DNA from: Kitasatospora sp. MMS16-BH015
GTDB taxonomy: Bacteria > Actinomycetota > Actinomycetes > Streptomycetales > Streptomycetaceae
DNA length: 64,000 nt
Assembly (NCBI RefSeq): GCF_002943525.1
Contig: NZ_CP025394.1
Coordinates: 806,001 to 870,000 of the forward strand
Direction of reading: 5' to 3'
Numbering within the stretch: the stretch's first letter is position 1; every line of letters starts with the position of its first letter. Both the position numbers and the translations under genes were made by a program. Below the pieces are notes generated by a model. It had not been told where the DNA came from. It searched no databases and saw nothing but the letters and a program-made list of their open reading frames with translations. Below, in pieces: positions 51,226-62,358 of this stretch.

Positions 51226-54200
51226 TCACCCCTGCGCCCGCTCGGCGAGCGCCCGACGGTCCAACTTGCCGGTGGCGCCCACCGGCAGGCTCGGGTGCCA
51301 GACGAAGGCGGCCGGCACCATGTGGGCCGGGAGCCGGGCCGCGAGCAGGGTGCGCAGCTGGGCCTCGGTCTCCGCCGCCCGCTCGCCCACCAGGTGCGCC
51401 ACCAGCCGCTGGTCGCCCGCCCGCGAGAGCTGCACCACCACCGCGGCCGCCGTGACGCCCGGGTGCTCGGTCAGCGCGGTCTCGATCTCGCCCGGCTCGA
51501 TCCGGAAGCCGCGCAGCTTCACCTGGTCGTCCAGCCGGCCGAGGTACTCCACCACCCCGCCCTCGGTGACCCGGCAGCGGTCGCCGGTCCGGTAGAGCCG
51601 CGCCCCGGCCGGGCCGAACGGCGAGGCCACGAACCGGGTGGCGGTCAGGCCGGGCCGCCCCAGGTAGCCCCGGGCCAGGCCCTCACCACCCAGATACAGC
51701 TCCCCCGGCACCCCGACCGGGCAGGGCAGCAGCCGCCCGTCCAGCACGTACAGCGCGAGGTTGGCGATTGGCCGCCCGATCGGCACGGTCGGGCCCTCGT
51801 GCTCCTGGCGGCAGTCCCAGACGCTGACGTCCACCGAGGCCTCGGTCGGCCCGTACAGGTTGAGCAGGTCGGCCGGGCAGGCCGCCAGCAGCGCCGCCCT
51901 GGTCTCCGGCGGCAGCGCCTCGCCGCTGCACACCACCCGGCGCAGGCCGGTCAGCCGGCTCGCCTCCACGGCGGGCAGGAAGACCCGCAGCATCGAGGGG
52001 ACGAAGTGCACGGTGGTGATCCGGGCCCGCTCGATCAGCTCGGCCAGCCGGAACGCGTCCCGCTGCACGCCGGGTGCGGCGAGCACCAGCACCGCGCCGC
52101 TGCTCAGCGGCCAGAAAAACTCCCAGACGCTCACGTCGAATCCGGCCGCCGTCTTCTGCAGCACCCGGTCCTCCGCGCCCAGCGGGTCCCGGTGCTGGGC
52201 CCAGCGGATCCGGTTGACGGCACCCCGGTGCGGCACCGTCACGCCCTTCGGCTGCCCGGTGGAGCCGGAGGTGTAGATCACGTACGCGGCGCCGTCCGGC
52301 CGGGCCGGGGTGGCGGGCGCCGGCTCTGCCACCAACTCCGTGAGCTTGAGCTCCACTTGCTCCACCTCGGCCAGCGGCACGGCCCCCGGCCCGGTGAGCA
52401 CCAGGCGCGCCCCGCTGTCCGCCAGCAGGTAGGCCAGCCGGGCCGCCGGGTACTCCGGGTCCAGCGGCAGGTAGGCCGCACCCGCGTACAGTACGCCGAG
52501 CAGCCCCACCACCAGCTCCGGCGAACGCTCCGCGCAGACCCCGACCACCTGCTCCGGCCCGACCCCGCGCTCGCGCAGCTCGGCCGCGAGGGCCCGGGCC
52601 TGCCGGTCCAACTCCCGGTAGCTGAGCCGCTCTTCGCCGAACTCCACGGCCGTCCGCTCCGGCGTGGCGGCGGCCTGCCGCCCGACCAGCTCGGCCAGCG
52701 AGCAGGGCTCACCGAGGTCGGTGGCCGTGTCGTTCCAGTCGTGCACCAGGCTCTGCCGCTCAGCCGGCTCGACCAGGTCGGGCTCCGTGAGGCCCGTGAC
52801 CCCGTCGGCCAGCTCCGCCAGCAGCCGCCGCCAGCGCGTGACCAGCCGCTTGGCGCTGCGCGGCTCGAACCGGCCGGCATCGCAGAGCACCGCCCCGCTC
52901 AGCCCCTGGGCACCCGCCCGCACCCGCCAGACCACGTCCAGCCGGCCCTGGGGCGTCACCAGCTCGGCTGCTCCGTCGGCCTCTTCGGCCAGGTCCACCG
53001 CCACCGAGACCAGCGGATGCCGCCCCGCACCGGCGGCGGGCGCCCGCTCGGCCCGCGCGGCGGCCACCGCCTGCTCGGCCTGGCGCACCAGCGTCGGCAG
53101 ATCCGCCACCCCGGTGTCCAGCCGCACCGGCCGGCAGTCGGCGCTCCCGGTCTCCCGCAGCCCGACCATCACCTCCGGCTCCCCGGTCAGCCGCGCCAGC
53201 AGCACCCCGACGGCCGCCACCACCCCGGCCACCGGCACCGGCCCGCCCTCCCGGTACCCGAGCACCGCCGCGATCTCCGGCCCGAGCTTGAACGGCCGCA
53301 CGGTCGCCGCACCCCCACCGGCCCCGTCCCCGAACCGATCCGGATACAGCTCGGTCCGCCCCGCCGCCGACCGCCGCTGCGCCGCGACCCGCTCCAGCTC
53401 GGCCCGCACGGCGGCGGCCAGCGCGGCGGCGTGCTCGCGCAGCGGCGCAGCGAGGTCAGCCGCCACCGGGACGGTGGCGGGGCCGGCGGTGCTCGCGCTC
53501 CGCGCCGGCTCCCCTGCCGTCGGCGCTGCTCCCGCCTGCTCCGCGCTCGGCGCGCTTCCGGTCGGCTCCACGAGCCTCACGCCGCCTGCGGGCGTCTCCT
53601 CCTCCGCACTGACGCCATCCGCCGCGCCGTCGCTCGGCGCACTGACGCCATCCGCCGCGCCGTCGCTCGGCGCACTGCGGAAGACCCGTGCCGGCAGCCC
53701 TTCCGCCGCAGCCAGCGCCGCCGCCGTCTCCGGCCCGTCCACCAGGCCGAGCAGCGTCACCTCGCCGCCCTCGGCGCGCAGCAGGGCGGCCGTCTCGGCC
53801 GCCAGCACCGCGCCGTACTCCCAGCCGAGCAGCCGGTACGGCCCCTGCGGGTCCGCGCCGCGGATCGCGGTGGCGCACTCCCGCGCCCGGGCGGCCAGCC
53901 GGGTGCGGCGGGCGTCGGCGGGCAGGTACGGGTCGGGGCGTTCGGCGCGCAGGCCGTGCAGCGGGGTGTCGGGGGCGAACTGGCGGGCGAAGGCGTGGAA
54001 GGCCAGGGTGTTCTCGCCGTTGGGGTGCAGGCAGACCAGCGGGGGCTGCTCGCCGCGCGGTTGGAGCACCGCGATCGAGGCCGGCCGGGTCCGGCCGCCC
54101 GCCGTCCGGACGGCCTCGGCCAGGCCGGCCGGGGTCGGGTGGTCGAACAGGGCGGCGGCGGGCAGCCGGACACCGTGCTGGGCCTGCACCTTGCCGAGCA

Positions 54201-57200
54201 GCGTCATGGCCAGCAGCGAGTGGCCGCCGAGGTCGAAGAAGTTCTCGTGCCGCCCGGGCTCGCGGTCGAGCAGTCCGGCCCAGAGCCGGATCAGCGCGGT
54301 CTCCAGCTCGTCCGGGGCGGTCTCCTCCGATGCGGGTGCGGCCACGGCCACGGCCACCGGCGCCGGCTCGGCCACCGGCGCCGGACGGCGCAGCTGCACC
54401 ACCCCGGCCGCGTCGATCCGGGCGGCCCGGCCGGTGCGCAGCAGGCGACCGCCCGGGTGGTGCGGGTCGGCCCGGAAGTCCCGTTCGGTGCCGGCCGGGT
54501 CGCGGTGGTAGCCGAGCGCGGCCACCGGGCCGCCCAGCCAGAGCTCGCCGGTCACCCCGGCCGGCACCGGGCCGAGCGCGGGGTCCAGCACGTAGAGCCG
54601 GGTGCCCGGCGTGGTGCGGCCGAGCGCGAGCCACTCGGGGTCGCCGGTCTCCCCGGCGCCCTCGGCGATCGGGTAGGGCAGGCCGGGCAGCACGAACGCG
54701 CCGTCGGTCGGCCGCAGTTCGGTCTCCTCAGCCCGGCGGATGAGCTCGGCGAGCGAGTACCCGGCGACGGCCTCGGCGGGCACCAGCAGCCCGTGCAGGG
54801 CCACGGCTCCACCGACGGCGTCCACCACCGGGGCCGTACCGGCGTCCACCCCCCGGGCCGTGTCCTCGGATCCTGCCTCCGCCGGGTCGAGCACCGGCCC
54901 GGGCCAGGGCAGCGGGCCGCCGGCCGAGCTCAGCAGCAGGGCCGGCCCGGCCTGCTCCAACACCGCCGCCTGGCGGGCGAACGAGGCTCCGGTGTCCCAC
55001 GGCACGTACACCGCGCCGAGCCGCACCACCGCCGCCAGCGCCACCGCGCCCTCGAGGCCGTCCGCCGGTCCGGCCACCACCGTGCCGGCCCCGACGCCCC
55101 TGGCGGCGAGCCGCGCCGCCAGCGCCACCGAGGCCCCGCCCCGCGCCACCACGTGCCCGATCGGGCCGACCGCGTCGGCCGGGCCGTGCCCGATCGCCAG
55201 CCGGGCCTGCCGCTCGGCCTCGTCCAGCAGCGGCAGGCCACAGATCGGGGCGTCCGGCTCGGCCAGGATGGCGCGGATCAGGGTGAGGAAGTCGGCCGTC
55301 AGGCGCTCGACGGCGGGCTGGTCGAAGAGGTCGAGGCTGTACTCGAAGGAGGCGGTGAGCTCTGGGTGGGTGTCCAGCTCGCAGACCGTCAGGCTGAGGT
55401 CCCACTTGGCCGTGCCCGGCGGCAGGCCGCCGAACTGCTGCAGCCGATCGCTGCGGTAGGTGAGGCCGGGGGCGAGCTCGGCCACGTGGTCGATGATGTT
55501 CTGGTGGATGTACGCGATCTGGAAGATCGGGTGCCGGGACGGGTCGCGCTCGGGCTGCTGGTCGGCGACCAGCATGGCGAACGGGAGTTCGTCGTGGTCG
55601 AGTCCGTCGATCACCGTCCGCCGCACCCTGGCCAGGGCCTGACGGAACGTCAGATCCCCGTCCAGCTTGGTCCGCAGCGGCACGGCGTTGTTGAAGTACC
55701 CGATCAGCTCGAGCACATCGGGGTGGGAGCGCCCGGCGGTGGTGGTGGCCACCGTCAGGTCGCCCTCGCCGCTGTAGCGCAGCAGCAGCACCTTGAGCAC
55801 CGTCAGCATGGTCATGAACAACGAGCCGCGCTGGGCCGCGCTCAGCTCCTTGAGCCCGTCCATCAGCTCGGCTGGGACGGTGAAGCGGTACACCTCGCCC
55901 TGGCCGGTGAGCCGTTCGGGGCGCGGCTTGGGGTGCGGGAGCCGTGAGGGGGTGACGCCGGCCAGCGCGCCGCGCCAGTACCGCAGCAGGCGCTCGCGGT
56001 GCTCGCCGGTCAGCCGCTCGCGCTGCCAGGCCGCGAAGTCCAGGTAGCTGATCGGGAGTTCGGGCAGCTCGGCCGGGCGCTGGGCCAGCTCGGCCCGGTA
56101 GAGCTCCCAGAGGTCGCGGTCGAGCACGGCCGGGGTCCAGCCGTCGTAGACGCTGTGGTGGGCGACCAGCAGCAGGGTGTGGTCGTCCTCGGCGGTCTTC
56201 ACCAGCAGCTTGCGGTAGAGCGGGCCATCGCTGAGCACCATCGGCGCCGCCGCGGCGGCCCGCAGCCAGGCCTCGGCGGCGGCCGTCCGCTCCGTCTCCT
56301 CGGCGATGCCGGTGAGGTCGACCACCTCCAACTCGCTCTCGTCCACCGGCAGCAGGGCGACCAGGGGCTTGCCGTCCTGCTCCAGGTAGCGGGTCCGCAG
56401 CACCTCGTGGCGGCGTTCGAAGGCGGCCAGCGCCCGCCGCAGCGCGGGCACGTCCACCGGCCCGCGCAGGTGCATGTCGTGCGGCACGTTGTAGATCGCC
56501 ACGTCCGGGGTCAGCTGGTCCAGGAACCAGAGCGCCTCCTGCCCGTGGCTGGGCAGGTGGGTGGTCTCCGCCGTCAGCCGGACGATCGACTCCGCGGGGG
56601 CCGCCGCCGTCCGGGCCTGCGAGCGGATCAGCTCGGCGAGGGCGGCCACGGTGCTGTACTCGTACAGCACCGGCAGGGTGAGGCGCAGGCCGTACCGGCG
56701 GTTCAGCCGCTCCAGCACCGAGAGGCCGAGGATGGAGTTGCCGCCGAGGTCGAAATAGTCGGATTCGGCGTCGATGCCATCGATCCGCAGCACCGCACCG
56801 AACACCTCGGCCACCGCCTCGACCGGGTCTCCCGCCTCCACCGGCGCGCTCGCCGTGGTGACGGCCTTCGTGCTCGGCCGCACCTCGGGCCAGCAGCGGG
56901 TGGGCTCGAAGGAGTAGCCGGGCAGCTCGATCCGGCGGCGGCCCTGGCCGGCGTAGCGGCGGTCCCAGTCCACGGTGATGCCGGCGCGGTAGAGCGTGGC
57001 GAGCACCGCCGCGAGCTCGGCCGGGGCGGTGGCGGGCCAGGCGGTGTACTCGTGGCGCGGCCCGGCGGGCCCCGCCACATCGACCAACTCGCCGAAGGCC
57101 GGGTCCACTTCGCCGAGCACCAGGAAGGCCGAGGGCTCCTCCTCGGCGAGCCGGGCCACCACGGCCCGGGTCCGGGCCGCCGAGGGCGCGGTCACCGGCT

Positions 57201-59034
57201 CCGCCCAGGCCTCGGCCAACGGCAGCTCCCCGCGCAGCGCCCGGGCCACCGCCCGCCCCCGCCCGGTCCCGAGCAGCACCTCCGGCGCGAGCCCCTGGGC
57301 CCGCAGCAGCTCCACCGAGGCGTACTGGTGCCGCGCCGCCTCCGGCACTCCGGCCGAGCGCTGGTACGCCTGCGCGTACGCGGGGTAGGCCGCTGCCCAG
57401 ACCGCCGGGTCGGCCGCGGTCTCCACCGGGTCGCCGAGCACCAGCACCAGCCTGCGGCCCACCGGCTCGATCTGCGGGCCCTTCTCCAACTCTCCGGCCA
57501 GCCGGTCGAGTCCGTCCCGCAGGGTGGCCAGGTCCGACACCGGGAAGGCCACCCGCACCGGGTGGTCGTCGCGGCCGGCGTTCAGCACGAAGAGGGCGTC
57601 CGGCAGCTCGGCCTCCCGCAGGCGGGGCAGCCACTCCCGCAGCGCCGTGACCTGCCGGCGCAGGGCTGCGGTGCTGCGGGCCGAGAGGGTGACGAGCTCG
57701 TACGGCTGGGTGGCCGGAGCCGGCTCGGGGCGCTCCGGCGCCTCCTCGAGCACGGCGTGGGTGTTGGTGCCGATCAGGGTGAGCGAGCTGACACCCGCCA
57801 CGCGCGGGCGGCCGTCGGGGGTGGTCCACGGCGCGGTCTCGACCGAGACCCGCACCGGCTCGCCGTGGGCGGCGAGTTGGGGGTTGGGGTGCTCGAAGTT
57901 GATCGAGGGGTAGTGGGTGCGGTGGCGCAGCCCGAGCACCGCCTTGATCAGGCCGGCGATGCCCGCGATGTTGCCGAGGTGGCCCAGGTTGCTCTTCACC
58001 GAGCCGATCGCGCAGGCGTGCCGCCCGGCGCCGGCGCCGGTGAGCACCCGCTGGACGGCCTCGATCTCGATCATGTCGCCCAGCCGGGTGCCCGAGCCGT
58101 GCGCCTCCAGCACGGTGAGCCGGTCGAGGCCGATCCCGGCCTGCGCCCAGGCCTGCTCGATCACCTCGACCTGGGCGGTCAGCCCGGGGGCCGAGAAGCC
58201 GTTGGAGCGGGAGCCGTTGTGGTTGACGGCCAGGCCGCGCAGCACGGCGTGCACGGTGTCGCCGTCGGCCAGCGCGCGGTCCAGCCGCTTGAGCAGCAGC
58301 ACCCCGCCGCCCTCACCCGGCGAGGTGCCGGCCGCGGCGGCGTCGAAGGCCCGGCAGACGCCGTCGGTGGCCATCACCTCGGGGAAGGCGTCGGCGCCCG
58401 CCTGCTCGACCAGCACGGGGTAGAGGCTCGCCCCGCCGACCAGGGCGGTGTCCACCGTGCCGGCGGTCAGCTCGCGGCAGGCGTAGTGCAGCGCGACCAC
58501 CGCGCTGGAGCAGCCGGTGTCCACCACCACGGCCGGGCCCTGCAGCCCGAGCAGGTAGCTGACCCGGCCGGCCAGGGCGGAGGCGGCGGTGCCGAGCATG
58601 GTCACCAGGTCGTCCTCGCCAACCAGCCGGGCGTAGTCCTGGCGCGGGGCGCCGAGGAAGACCCCGGTCCGGCCGCCGCGCAGCCCGGAGACCCGGTAGC
58701 CGGCGTTCTCCACGGCCGCGCAGGAGAGTTGGAGCAGCCAGCGCTGGTGCGGATCCATCGCCTCGGCCTCGGCGGGGGTGATGCCGAAGTACTCCCGGTC
58801 GAACTCCTCGATGCCGGCCGCGGCGGCCAGCTGCGGGTAGCTGCCCGCCGGGTCGAGCCCGGCCAGGGCCAGCCGGTGGGCCGAGGGCGCGCCCACCGTG
58901 CCCACCCCGTCCGCGAGCAGCCGGTGCAGCGCCTCGGCCGAGTCCGCCTGCGGCAGCCGGACGGCCAGGCCGACCACGGCGACCGGGGTGAACTCCGCTT
59001 GCTGGTACGGCGAGTGGGCGTCGTGCGAGCGCAT
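51226..59034 (-). CDS. Hybrid PKS-NRPS with several degenerate domains, ending in Ser-type A
   Basis: 2,602 residues. KS 15-440 with Cys175 (DTGCSS), His312 (EAHGSGT) and His352 (KSNLGHLGN), so it is active-looking. Vestigial AT 525-715 with no GHSxG, but with the post-AT linker ([15 protein letters not shown]). T1 (GGNS, Ser767). C 825-1255 with HHSVYDG (959-965). Shrunken A domain 1262-1555 lacking the ATP-binding TSGSTG core. T2 (GGHS, Ser1606). TE-like domain 1655-1785 with Glu in place of Ser (GWEYG, Glu1739). A low-complexity linker, half C domain 1860-2095 without HHxxxDG. A complete A domain 2110-2602 with YTSGSTG, code D-V-W-H-V-S-L-V-D (as EntF, serine), and no T domain after it. 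Most likely serine goes onto a carrier in trans. Confidence 0.88.
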   Translation of the reverse strand: MRSHDAHSPYQQAEFTPVAVVGLAVRLPQADSAEALHRLLADGVGTVGAPSAHRLALAGLDPAGSYPQLAAAAGIEEFDREYFGITPAEAEAMDPHQRWLLQLSCAAVENAGYRVSGLRGGRTGVFLGAPRQDYARLVGEDDLVTMLGTAASALAGRVSYLLGLQGPAVVVDTGCSSAVVALHYACRELTAGTVDTALVGGASLYPVLVEQAGADAFPEVMATDGVCRAFDAAAAGTSPGEGGGVLLLKRLDRALADGDTVHAVLRGLAVNHNGSRSNGFSAPGLTAQVEVIEQAWAQAGIGLDRLTVLEAHGSGTRLGDMIEIEAVQRVLTGAGAGRHACAIGSVKSNLGHLGNIAGIAGLIKAVLGLRHRTHYPSINFEHPNPQLAAHGEPVRVSVETAPWTTPDGRPRVAGVSSLTLIGTNTHAVLEEAPERPEPAPATQPYELVTLSARSTAALRRQVTALREWLPRLREAELPDALFVLNAGRDDHPVRVAFPVSDLATLRDGLDRLAGELEKGPQIEPVGRRLVLVLGDPVETAADPAVWAAAYPAYAQAYQRSAGVPEAARHQYASVELLRAQGLAPEVLLGTGRGRAVARALRGELPLAEAWAEPVTAPSAARTRAVVARLAEEEPSAFLVLGEVDPAFGELVDVAGPAGPRHEYTAWPATAPAELAAVLATLYRAGITVDWDRRYAGQGRRRIELPGYSFEPTRCWPEVRPSTKAVTTASAPVEAGDPVEAVAEVFGAVLRIDGIDAESDYFDLGGNSILGLSVLERLNRRYGLRLTLPVLYEYSTVAALAELIRSQARTAAAPAESIVRLTAETTHLPSHGQEALWFLDQLTPDVAIYNVPHDMHLRGPVDVPALRRALAAFERRHEVLRTRYLEQDGKPLVALLPVDESELEVVDLTGIAEETERTAAAEAWLRAAAAAPMVLSDGPLYRKLLVKTAEDDHTLLLVAHHSVYDGWTPAVLDRDLWELYRAELAQRPAELPELPISYLDFAAWQRERLTGEHRERLLRYWRGALAGVTPSRLPHPKPRPERLTGQGEVYRFTVPAELMDGLKELSAAQRGSLFMTMLTVLKVLLLRYSGEGDLTVATTTAGRSHPDVLELIGYFNNAVPLRTKLDGDLTFRQALARVRRTVIDGLDHDELPFAMLVADQQPERDPSRHPIFQIAYIHQNIIDHVAELAPGLTYRSDRLQQFGGLPPGTAKWDLSLTVCELDTHPELTASFEYSLDLFDQPAVERLTADFLTLIRAILAEPDAPICGLPLLDEAERQARLAIGHGPADAVGPIGHVVARGGASVALAARLAARGVGAGTVVAGPADGLEGAVALAAVVRLGAVYVPWDTGASFARQAAVLEQAGPALLLSSAGGPLPWPGPVLDPAEAGSEDTARGVDAGTAPVVDAVGGAVALHGLLVPAEAVAGYSLAELIRRAEETELRPTDGAFVLPGLPYPIAEGAGETGDPEWLALGRTTPGTRLYVLDPALGPVPAGVTGELWLGGPVAALGYHRDPAGTERDFRADPHHPGGRLLRTGRAARIDAAGVVQLRRPAPVAEPAPVAVAVAAPASEETAPDELETALIRLWAGLLDREPGRHENFFDLGGHSLLAMTLLGKVQAQHGVRLPAAALFDHPTPAGLAEAVRTAGGRTRPASIAVLQPRGEQPPLVCLHPNGENTLAFHAFARQFAPDTPLHGLRAERPDPYLPADARRTRLAARARECATAIRGADPQGPYRLLGWEYGAVLAAETAALLRAEGGEVTLLGLVDGPETAAALAAAEGLPARVFRSAPSDGAADGVSAPSDGAADGVSAEEETPAGGVRLVEPTGSAPSAEQAGAAPTAGEPARSASTAGPATVPVAADLAAPLREHAAALAAAVRAELERVAAQRRSAAGRTELYPDRFGDGAGGGAATVRPFKLGPEIAAVLGYREGGPVPVAGVVAAVGVLLARLTGEPEVMVGLRETGSADCRPVRLDTGVADLPTLVRQAEQAVAAARAERAPAAGAGRHPLVSVAVDLAEEADGAAELVTPQGRLDVVWRVRAGAQGLSGAVLCDAGRFEPRSAKRLVTRWRRLLAELADGVTGLTEPDLVEPAERQSLVHDWNDTATDLGEPCSLAELVGRQAAATPERTAVEFGEERLSYRELDRQARALAAELRERGVGPEQVVGVCAERSPELVVGLLGVLYAGAAYLPLDPEYPAARLAYLLADSGARLVLTGPGAVPLAEVEQVELKLTELVAEPAPATPARPDGAAYVIYTSGSTGQPKGVTVPHRGAVNRIRWAQHRDPLGAEDRVLQKTAAGFDVSVWEFFWPLSSGAVLVLAAPGVQRDAFRLAELIERARITTVHFVPSMLRVFLPAVEASRLTGLRRVVCSGEALPPETRAALLAACPADLLNLYGPTEASVDVSVWDCRQEHEGPTVPIGRPIANLALYVLDGRLLPCPVGVPGELYLGGEGLARGYLGRPGLTATRFVASPFGPAGARLYRTGDRCRVTEGGVVEYLGRLDDQVKLRGFRIEPGEIETALTEHPGVTAAAVVVQLSRAGDQRLVAHLVGERAAETEAQLRTLLAARLPAHMVPAAFVWHPSLPVGATGKLDRRALAERAQG
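53606..53671. repeat. 33-bp exact tandem duplication in the linker of the hybrid synthase
   Basis: Two identical 33-bp units (53606-53638 and 53639-53671) encode two copies of [11 protein letters not shown] between the TE-like and half-C domains. Confidence 0.85.
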
Positions 59035-59085
59035 GACGGGCGGGCCTCTCTGCAGGGCTGGGTAGCGGGGGTCGGCGGGCGGCTG

Positions 59086-59160
59086 GGTCAGAGGGCTGGG
59101 ATGGTCGGAAGTCGGGATGGTCGGAGGGCTGGGACGGTCAGAGGGCTGGGACGGTCAGAG
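59086..59160. repeat. 17-bp minisatellite between two NRPS genes
   Basis: About 4.5 imperfect copies of GGTCAGAGGGCTGGGAC fill most of the 120 bp between the C-A-T stop and the hybrid synthase start, and run into the C-A-T stop codon. One copy is a shortened, more diverged 16-bp unit. Confidence 0.75.
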
Positions 59161-62100
59161 GTCGTACGCGTCGCCTGCCTGCGCCGACGCGCCGGAGCGC
59201 CGCCGGTCGAGCACGGTGGCCAACTCGGCACAGGTGGTGTACTCGAACAACTCCACCAGGGCCAGCGGCACTTCGGGGAGCAGTTCGGTGAGCCGACCGT
59301 GCAGCGAGACCAGCAGCATCGAATTGCCGCCCACGTCGAAGAACTTGTCGTGCCGGCCGAGCCCCTCGACGCCGAGCAGCTCCGTCCAGACGGCCAGCAG
59401 CTGCACCTCGGTCGCGGTCTTCGGCGCCTCCTCGACCCCGGCCTGCCCACCGAACTCCGGTGCGGGCAGCGCACGGCGGTCCGCCTTGCCGTTGCCGGTG
59501 ATCGGGATCGCGTCCAGCCGGACCAGCGCGGCCGGGTGCATGTACCCCGGCAGGGCGGCGGCCAGCAGCTCGCGCAGCTCCTGCTCGGGGGCCGCGCCGG
59601 GATCGGCCACCACGTAGCCGACCAGCCCGCGTCCACCCGGCAGGTCCTCCCGGGCCACGACCAAGGCGGCCCGCACCTGCGGGTGCCGCCGCAGCACGCT
59701 CTCCACCTCGGCGGTCTCGATCCGGTACCCGCGCACCTTCACCTGGCTGTCGATCCGCCCGATGAAGTCGAGCTTCCCGTCCGGCAGTTGGCGCACCAGG
59801 TCGCCGGTCCGGTACAGCCGTCCGCCCGGCGCGCCGAACGGATCCGGCACGAAGCGGTCGGCCGTCAACCCGGGCCGGCCCAGGTAGCCGCGCGCCACCC
59901 CGGGGCCGCCCAGCCAGAGTTCACCGGGCACGCCCACCGGCACCAGCGCGTAGTGCTCGTCGAGCACGTAGGTCGTGGCGTCCGGCGCCGGGTACCCGAT
60001 CGGCACGGTGGCCCGGGTCTCGTCCACCGCCGTCAGCGGCTCGACGGTGGCGAAGACGGTGCACTCCGTCGGCCCGTACGTCTGGAGCATCACCCCGCCC
60101 GCCGGCAGGCCCGCCACCGCCCGACCGGCCAGGTACGGCGGCAGCACGTCGCCGCCGGTGATCAACTGCGGGCTGCGTCCGACCAGTTCGGGCATGGTGT
60201 CGAGCGCGAGCTGGAGCTGGGCGGGCATCAGCACCAGGCGGTCGATCCGGTGCCGGGTCAGTGCGCCGCGCAGCACCTCGGGGAAGGGCAGGGCGGGGTC
60301 GGGCAGCACCATGGTGCCGCCGCTCAACAGGGTCGACCAGTACTCCCAGACCGCGCCGTCGAAGGAGAGCGGCGCGACCAGCAGGCTGGTCGCCCCGGGT
60401 TCGAGGCCGGGGTTGCTCTCGCTGTGCACCCGGTGCAGCACGGCGCGGTGCGAGACGCCGATGCCCTTCGGCACGCCGGTCGTGCCGGAGGTGTGCAGCA
60501 CGTACGCCAGGTTGTCGGGCAGCGCCGCCGGGCTCGGGTCGGAGCAGGGCCAGACCTCGTCCACCCCGGGCCGCAGCTCCTCGGGCTCGTCCAGCACCAC
60601 CACCACCGGGGCGCCCTCGTAGTCGAACCGCCCGGCCAGGGCGGAGACCGTGACCACCGCCTCCAGCGCGGCGCCCCGCGCCACCCGCCGCAGCCGCTCG
60701 CGCGGATCCCCCGGCACCAGCGGCACGTACACCCCGCCCGCCTTGACCGTGCCGAGCACCGCCACGACCTGCTCCACCGTGGGCGGGACCAGGATGCCGA
60801 CCGTCAGCTCCGGGCCGATGCCCAGCGCCCGCAGCCGGTGCGCGAGCCGGTTCGCCCGCTCGTTCAGCTCCCGGTAGCCGACGGTCGGCCCGTCCACCTG
60901 CAGCACGGCCGGCGCCTCCGGCGTGGCCGCCGCCCAGTGCTCGAAGGCCGCCGCGATCGTGCCGTGCCGCAGCTCGGCCCCGCCGGAGGCGTTCCACTGC
61001 TCCACCTGCTCCAGCCGCTCCGCCGCCGGCACCGCGTCCAGGTGCCCGAGCGGCCGACCCGGCTCCCGCACCGCCGCAGCCGCCAACTCCCGGTAGTGCC
61101 CGGCCAGCCGGACCATCGCAGCCCGGTCGAACAGCTCGCTGTCGTACTCCAGGACGGCGGAGAGCTCGCCGCCCTCCTCGTGCACCGTCAGGGCCAGGTC
61201 GAACTTGGCGATGCCCAGGTAGAGGTCCACCTGCCGCAGCTCGGCCCCGGTCAGCCGGACTCCCTCGGTGAGCGAGCGGTCCAGCCCGAAGGCGGTCTGG
61301 AACAGCGGGTTGCGGCTCAAGTCACGTTCCGGGCTGAGCCGTTCGACCAGCCAGGAGAACGGCAGCGCGGCGTGCTCCACACCGTCCAGGAACTCGGCCT
61401 GGGTGCGGGCGGCCAGCGTCGACAGGCTCGGATCGTCGGCCGTCGACACCCGGAACACCACCAGGTTGACGAACATCCCGACCGTCTCCTGGAGTTGCGG
61501 CGTACTGCGGCCGCTCACCGTGACGCCGACGCAGACCTCCGCCGCCCGGCTGTACCTGCCCAGCAGCGTCTGGTACAGCGCGAGCAGCACGGCGAACAGC
61601 GTCACCTGCTCCTCCTGCGCGAACTCCGCCAGCTCGGCGCTGAGTTCGGGCCCCAGCGGGAAGCGGTACGCCTCGCCCCGGTGCGACTGCCGGGCCGGGC
61701 GCGGGCGGTCCGTGACCAGTTCGAGCACCGGGGCATCGGCCAGCCGCTCGCGCCAGTGCGCCAGGTCGGCGGCGATCACCTCCTCGGTGAGCCGGTCGAG
61801 CTGCCACTGCGCGTAGTCTCCGTACTGCAGCTCCGGCTCCGGCAGTTCGAGCTCGGTGCCCGCCAACCTGGCGTTGTAGAGCGCGGCGAACTCCCGCAGC
61901 AGCACGGCGTACGAGGTGCCGTCCACCACGATGTGGTGCGCGCAGAGCACCAGCAGCTGCTCCGGCCCGTCCGCCACCAGCAGCCGCACCCGCAGCAGCG
62001 GCCCCCGCTCCAGCTCGAAGGCCCGCGCGGCCTCCGCCCGGGCCCGCTCCTCCCACTCCGCCACCGGCACCGGGAGCACCGCCCAGTCCAGCGGCACCCG

Positions 62101-62358
62101 TTCCCCCGCTGCCGGCTCCGCCACCAGCTGGGTCAACTTCCCCTCGTGCCAACGGAAGCAGGTCCGCAGCGGTTCGTGCCGGAGCACCAGCCGCTCGAAG
62201 GCGTACTCGGCCGCCACCGGGTCGAAGGCACCCTCGATCCGCAGCGCACACGGCACCGCGTACGAGGCGGCCTCGCCACCGAACCGGTCGATCACCCAGA
62301 GGGCCTGCTGCGCGGGCGAAGCGGGCAGCTCGACGAACTGCCGGACGGAGTCGATCAT
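59155..62358 (-). CDS. NRPS module C-A-T
   Basis: 1,067 residues. C domain 10-450 with AHHIVVDG (140-147). A domain about 465-960: [45 protein letters not shown] domain VGGNS with Ser1013, then a 54-residue tail. The pocket read by GrsA alignment is D-G-W-V-I-G-T-V-F, which I cannot match to a known residue; Gly236 and Trp239 suggest a bulky or hydrophobic side chain. The ATG overlaps the upstream NRPS stop by 4 nt. It donates to the KS or C domain of the hybrid synthase next in line. Confidence 0.92.
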   Translation of the reverse strand: MIDSVRQFVELPASPAQQALWVIDRFGGEAASYAVPCALRIEGAFDPVAAEYAFERLVLRHEPLRTCFRWHEGKLTQLVAEPAAGERVPLDWAVLPVPVAEWEERARAEAARAFELERGPLLRVRLLVADGPEQLLVLCAHHIVVDGTSYAVLLREFAALYNARLAGTELELPEPELQYGDYAQWQLDRLTEEVIAADLAHWRERLADAPVLELVTDRPRPARQSHRGEAYRFPLGPELSAELAEFAQEEQVTLFAVLLALYQTLLGRYSRAAEVCVGVTVSGRSTPQLQETVGMFVNLVVFRVSTADDPSLSTLAARTQAEFLDGVEHAALPFSWLVERLSPERDLSRNPLFQTAFGLDRSLTEGVRLTGAELRQVDLYLGIAKFDLALTVHEEGGELSAVLEYDSELFDRAAMVRLAGHYRELAAAAVREPGRPLGHLDAVPAAERLEQVEQWNASGGAELRHGTIAAAFEHWAAATPEAPAVLQVDGPTVGYRELNERANRLAHRLRALGIGPELTVGILVPPTVEQVVAVLGTVKAGGVYVPLVPGDPRERLRRVARGAALEAVVTVSALAGRFDYEGAPVVVVLDEPEELRPGVDEVWPCSDPSPAALPDNLAYVLHTSGTTGVPKGIGVSHRAVLHRVHSESNPGLEPGATSLLVAPLSFDGAVWEYWSTLLSGGTMVLPDPALPFPEVLRGALTRHRIDRLVLMPAQLQLALDTMPELVGRSPQLITGGDVLPPYLAGRAVAGLPAGGVMLQTYGPTECTVFATVEPLTAVDETRATVPIGYPAPDATTYVLDEHYALVPVGVPGELWLGGPGVARGYLGRPGLTADRFVPDPFGAPGGRLYRTGDLVRQLPDGKLDFIGRIDSQVKVRGYRIETAEVESVLRRHPQVRAALVVAREDLPGGRGLVGYVVADPGAAPEQELRELLAAALPGYMHPAALVRLDAIPITGNGKADRRALPAPEFGGQAGVEEAPKTATEVQLLAVWTELLGVEGLGRHDKFFDVGGNSMLLVSLHGRLTELLPEVPLALVELFEYTTCAELATVLDRRRSGASAQAGDAYDL

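Noticed and set aside
56870..57470. Functional AT domain in the hybrid synthase
   Set aside because: The stretch between the KS and first T domain has AT-like flanks but no GHSxG nucleophile elbow or substrate motif, so it was called vestigial.
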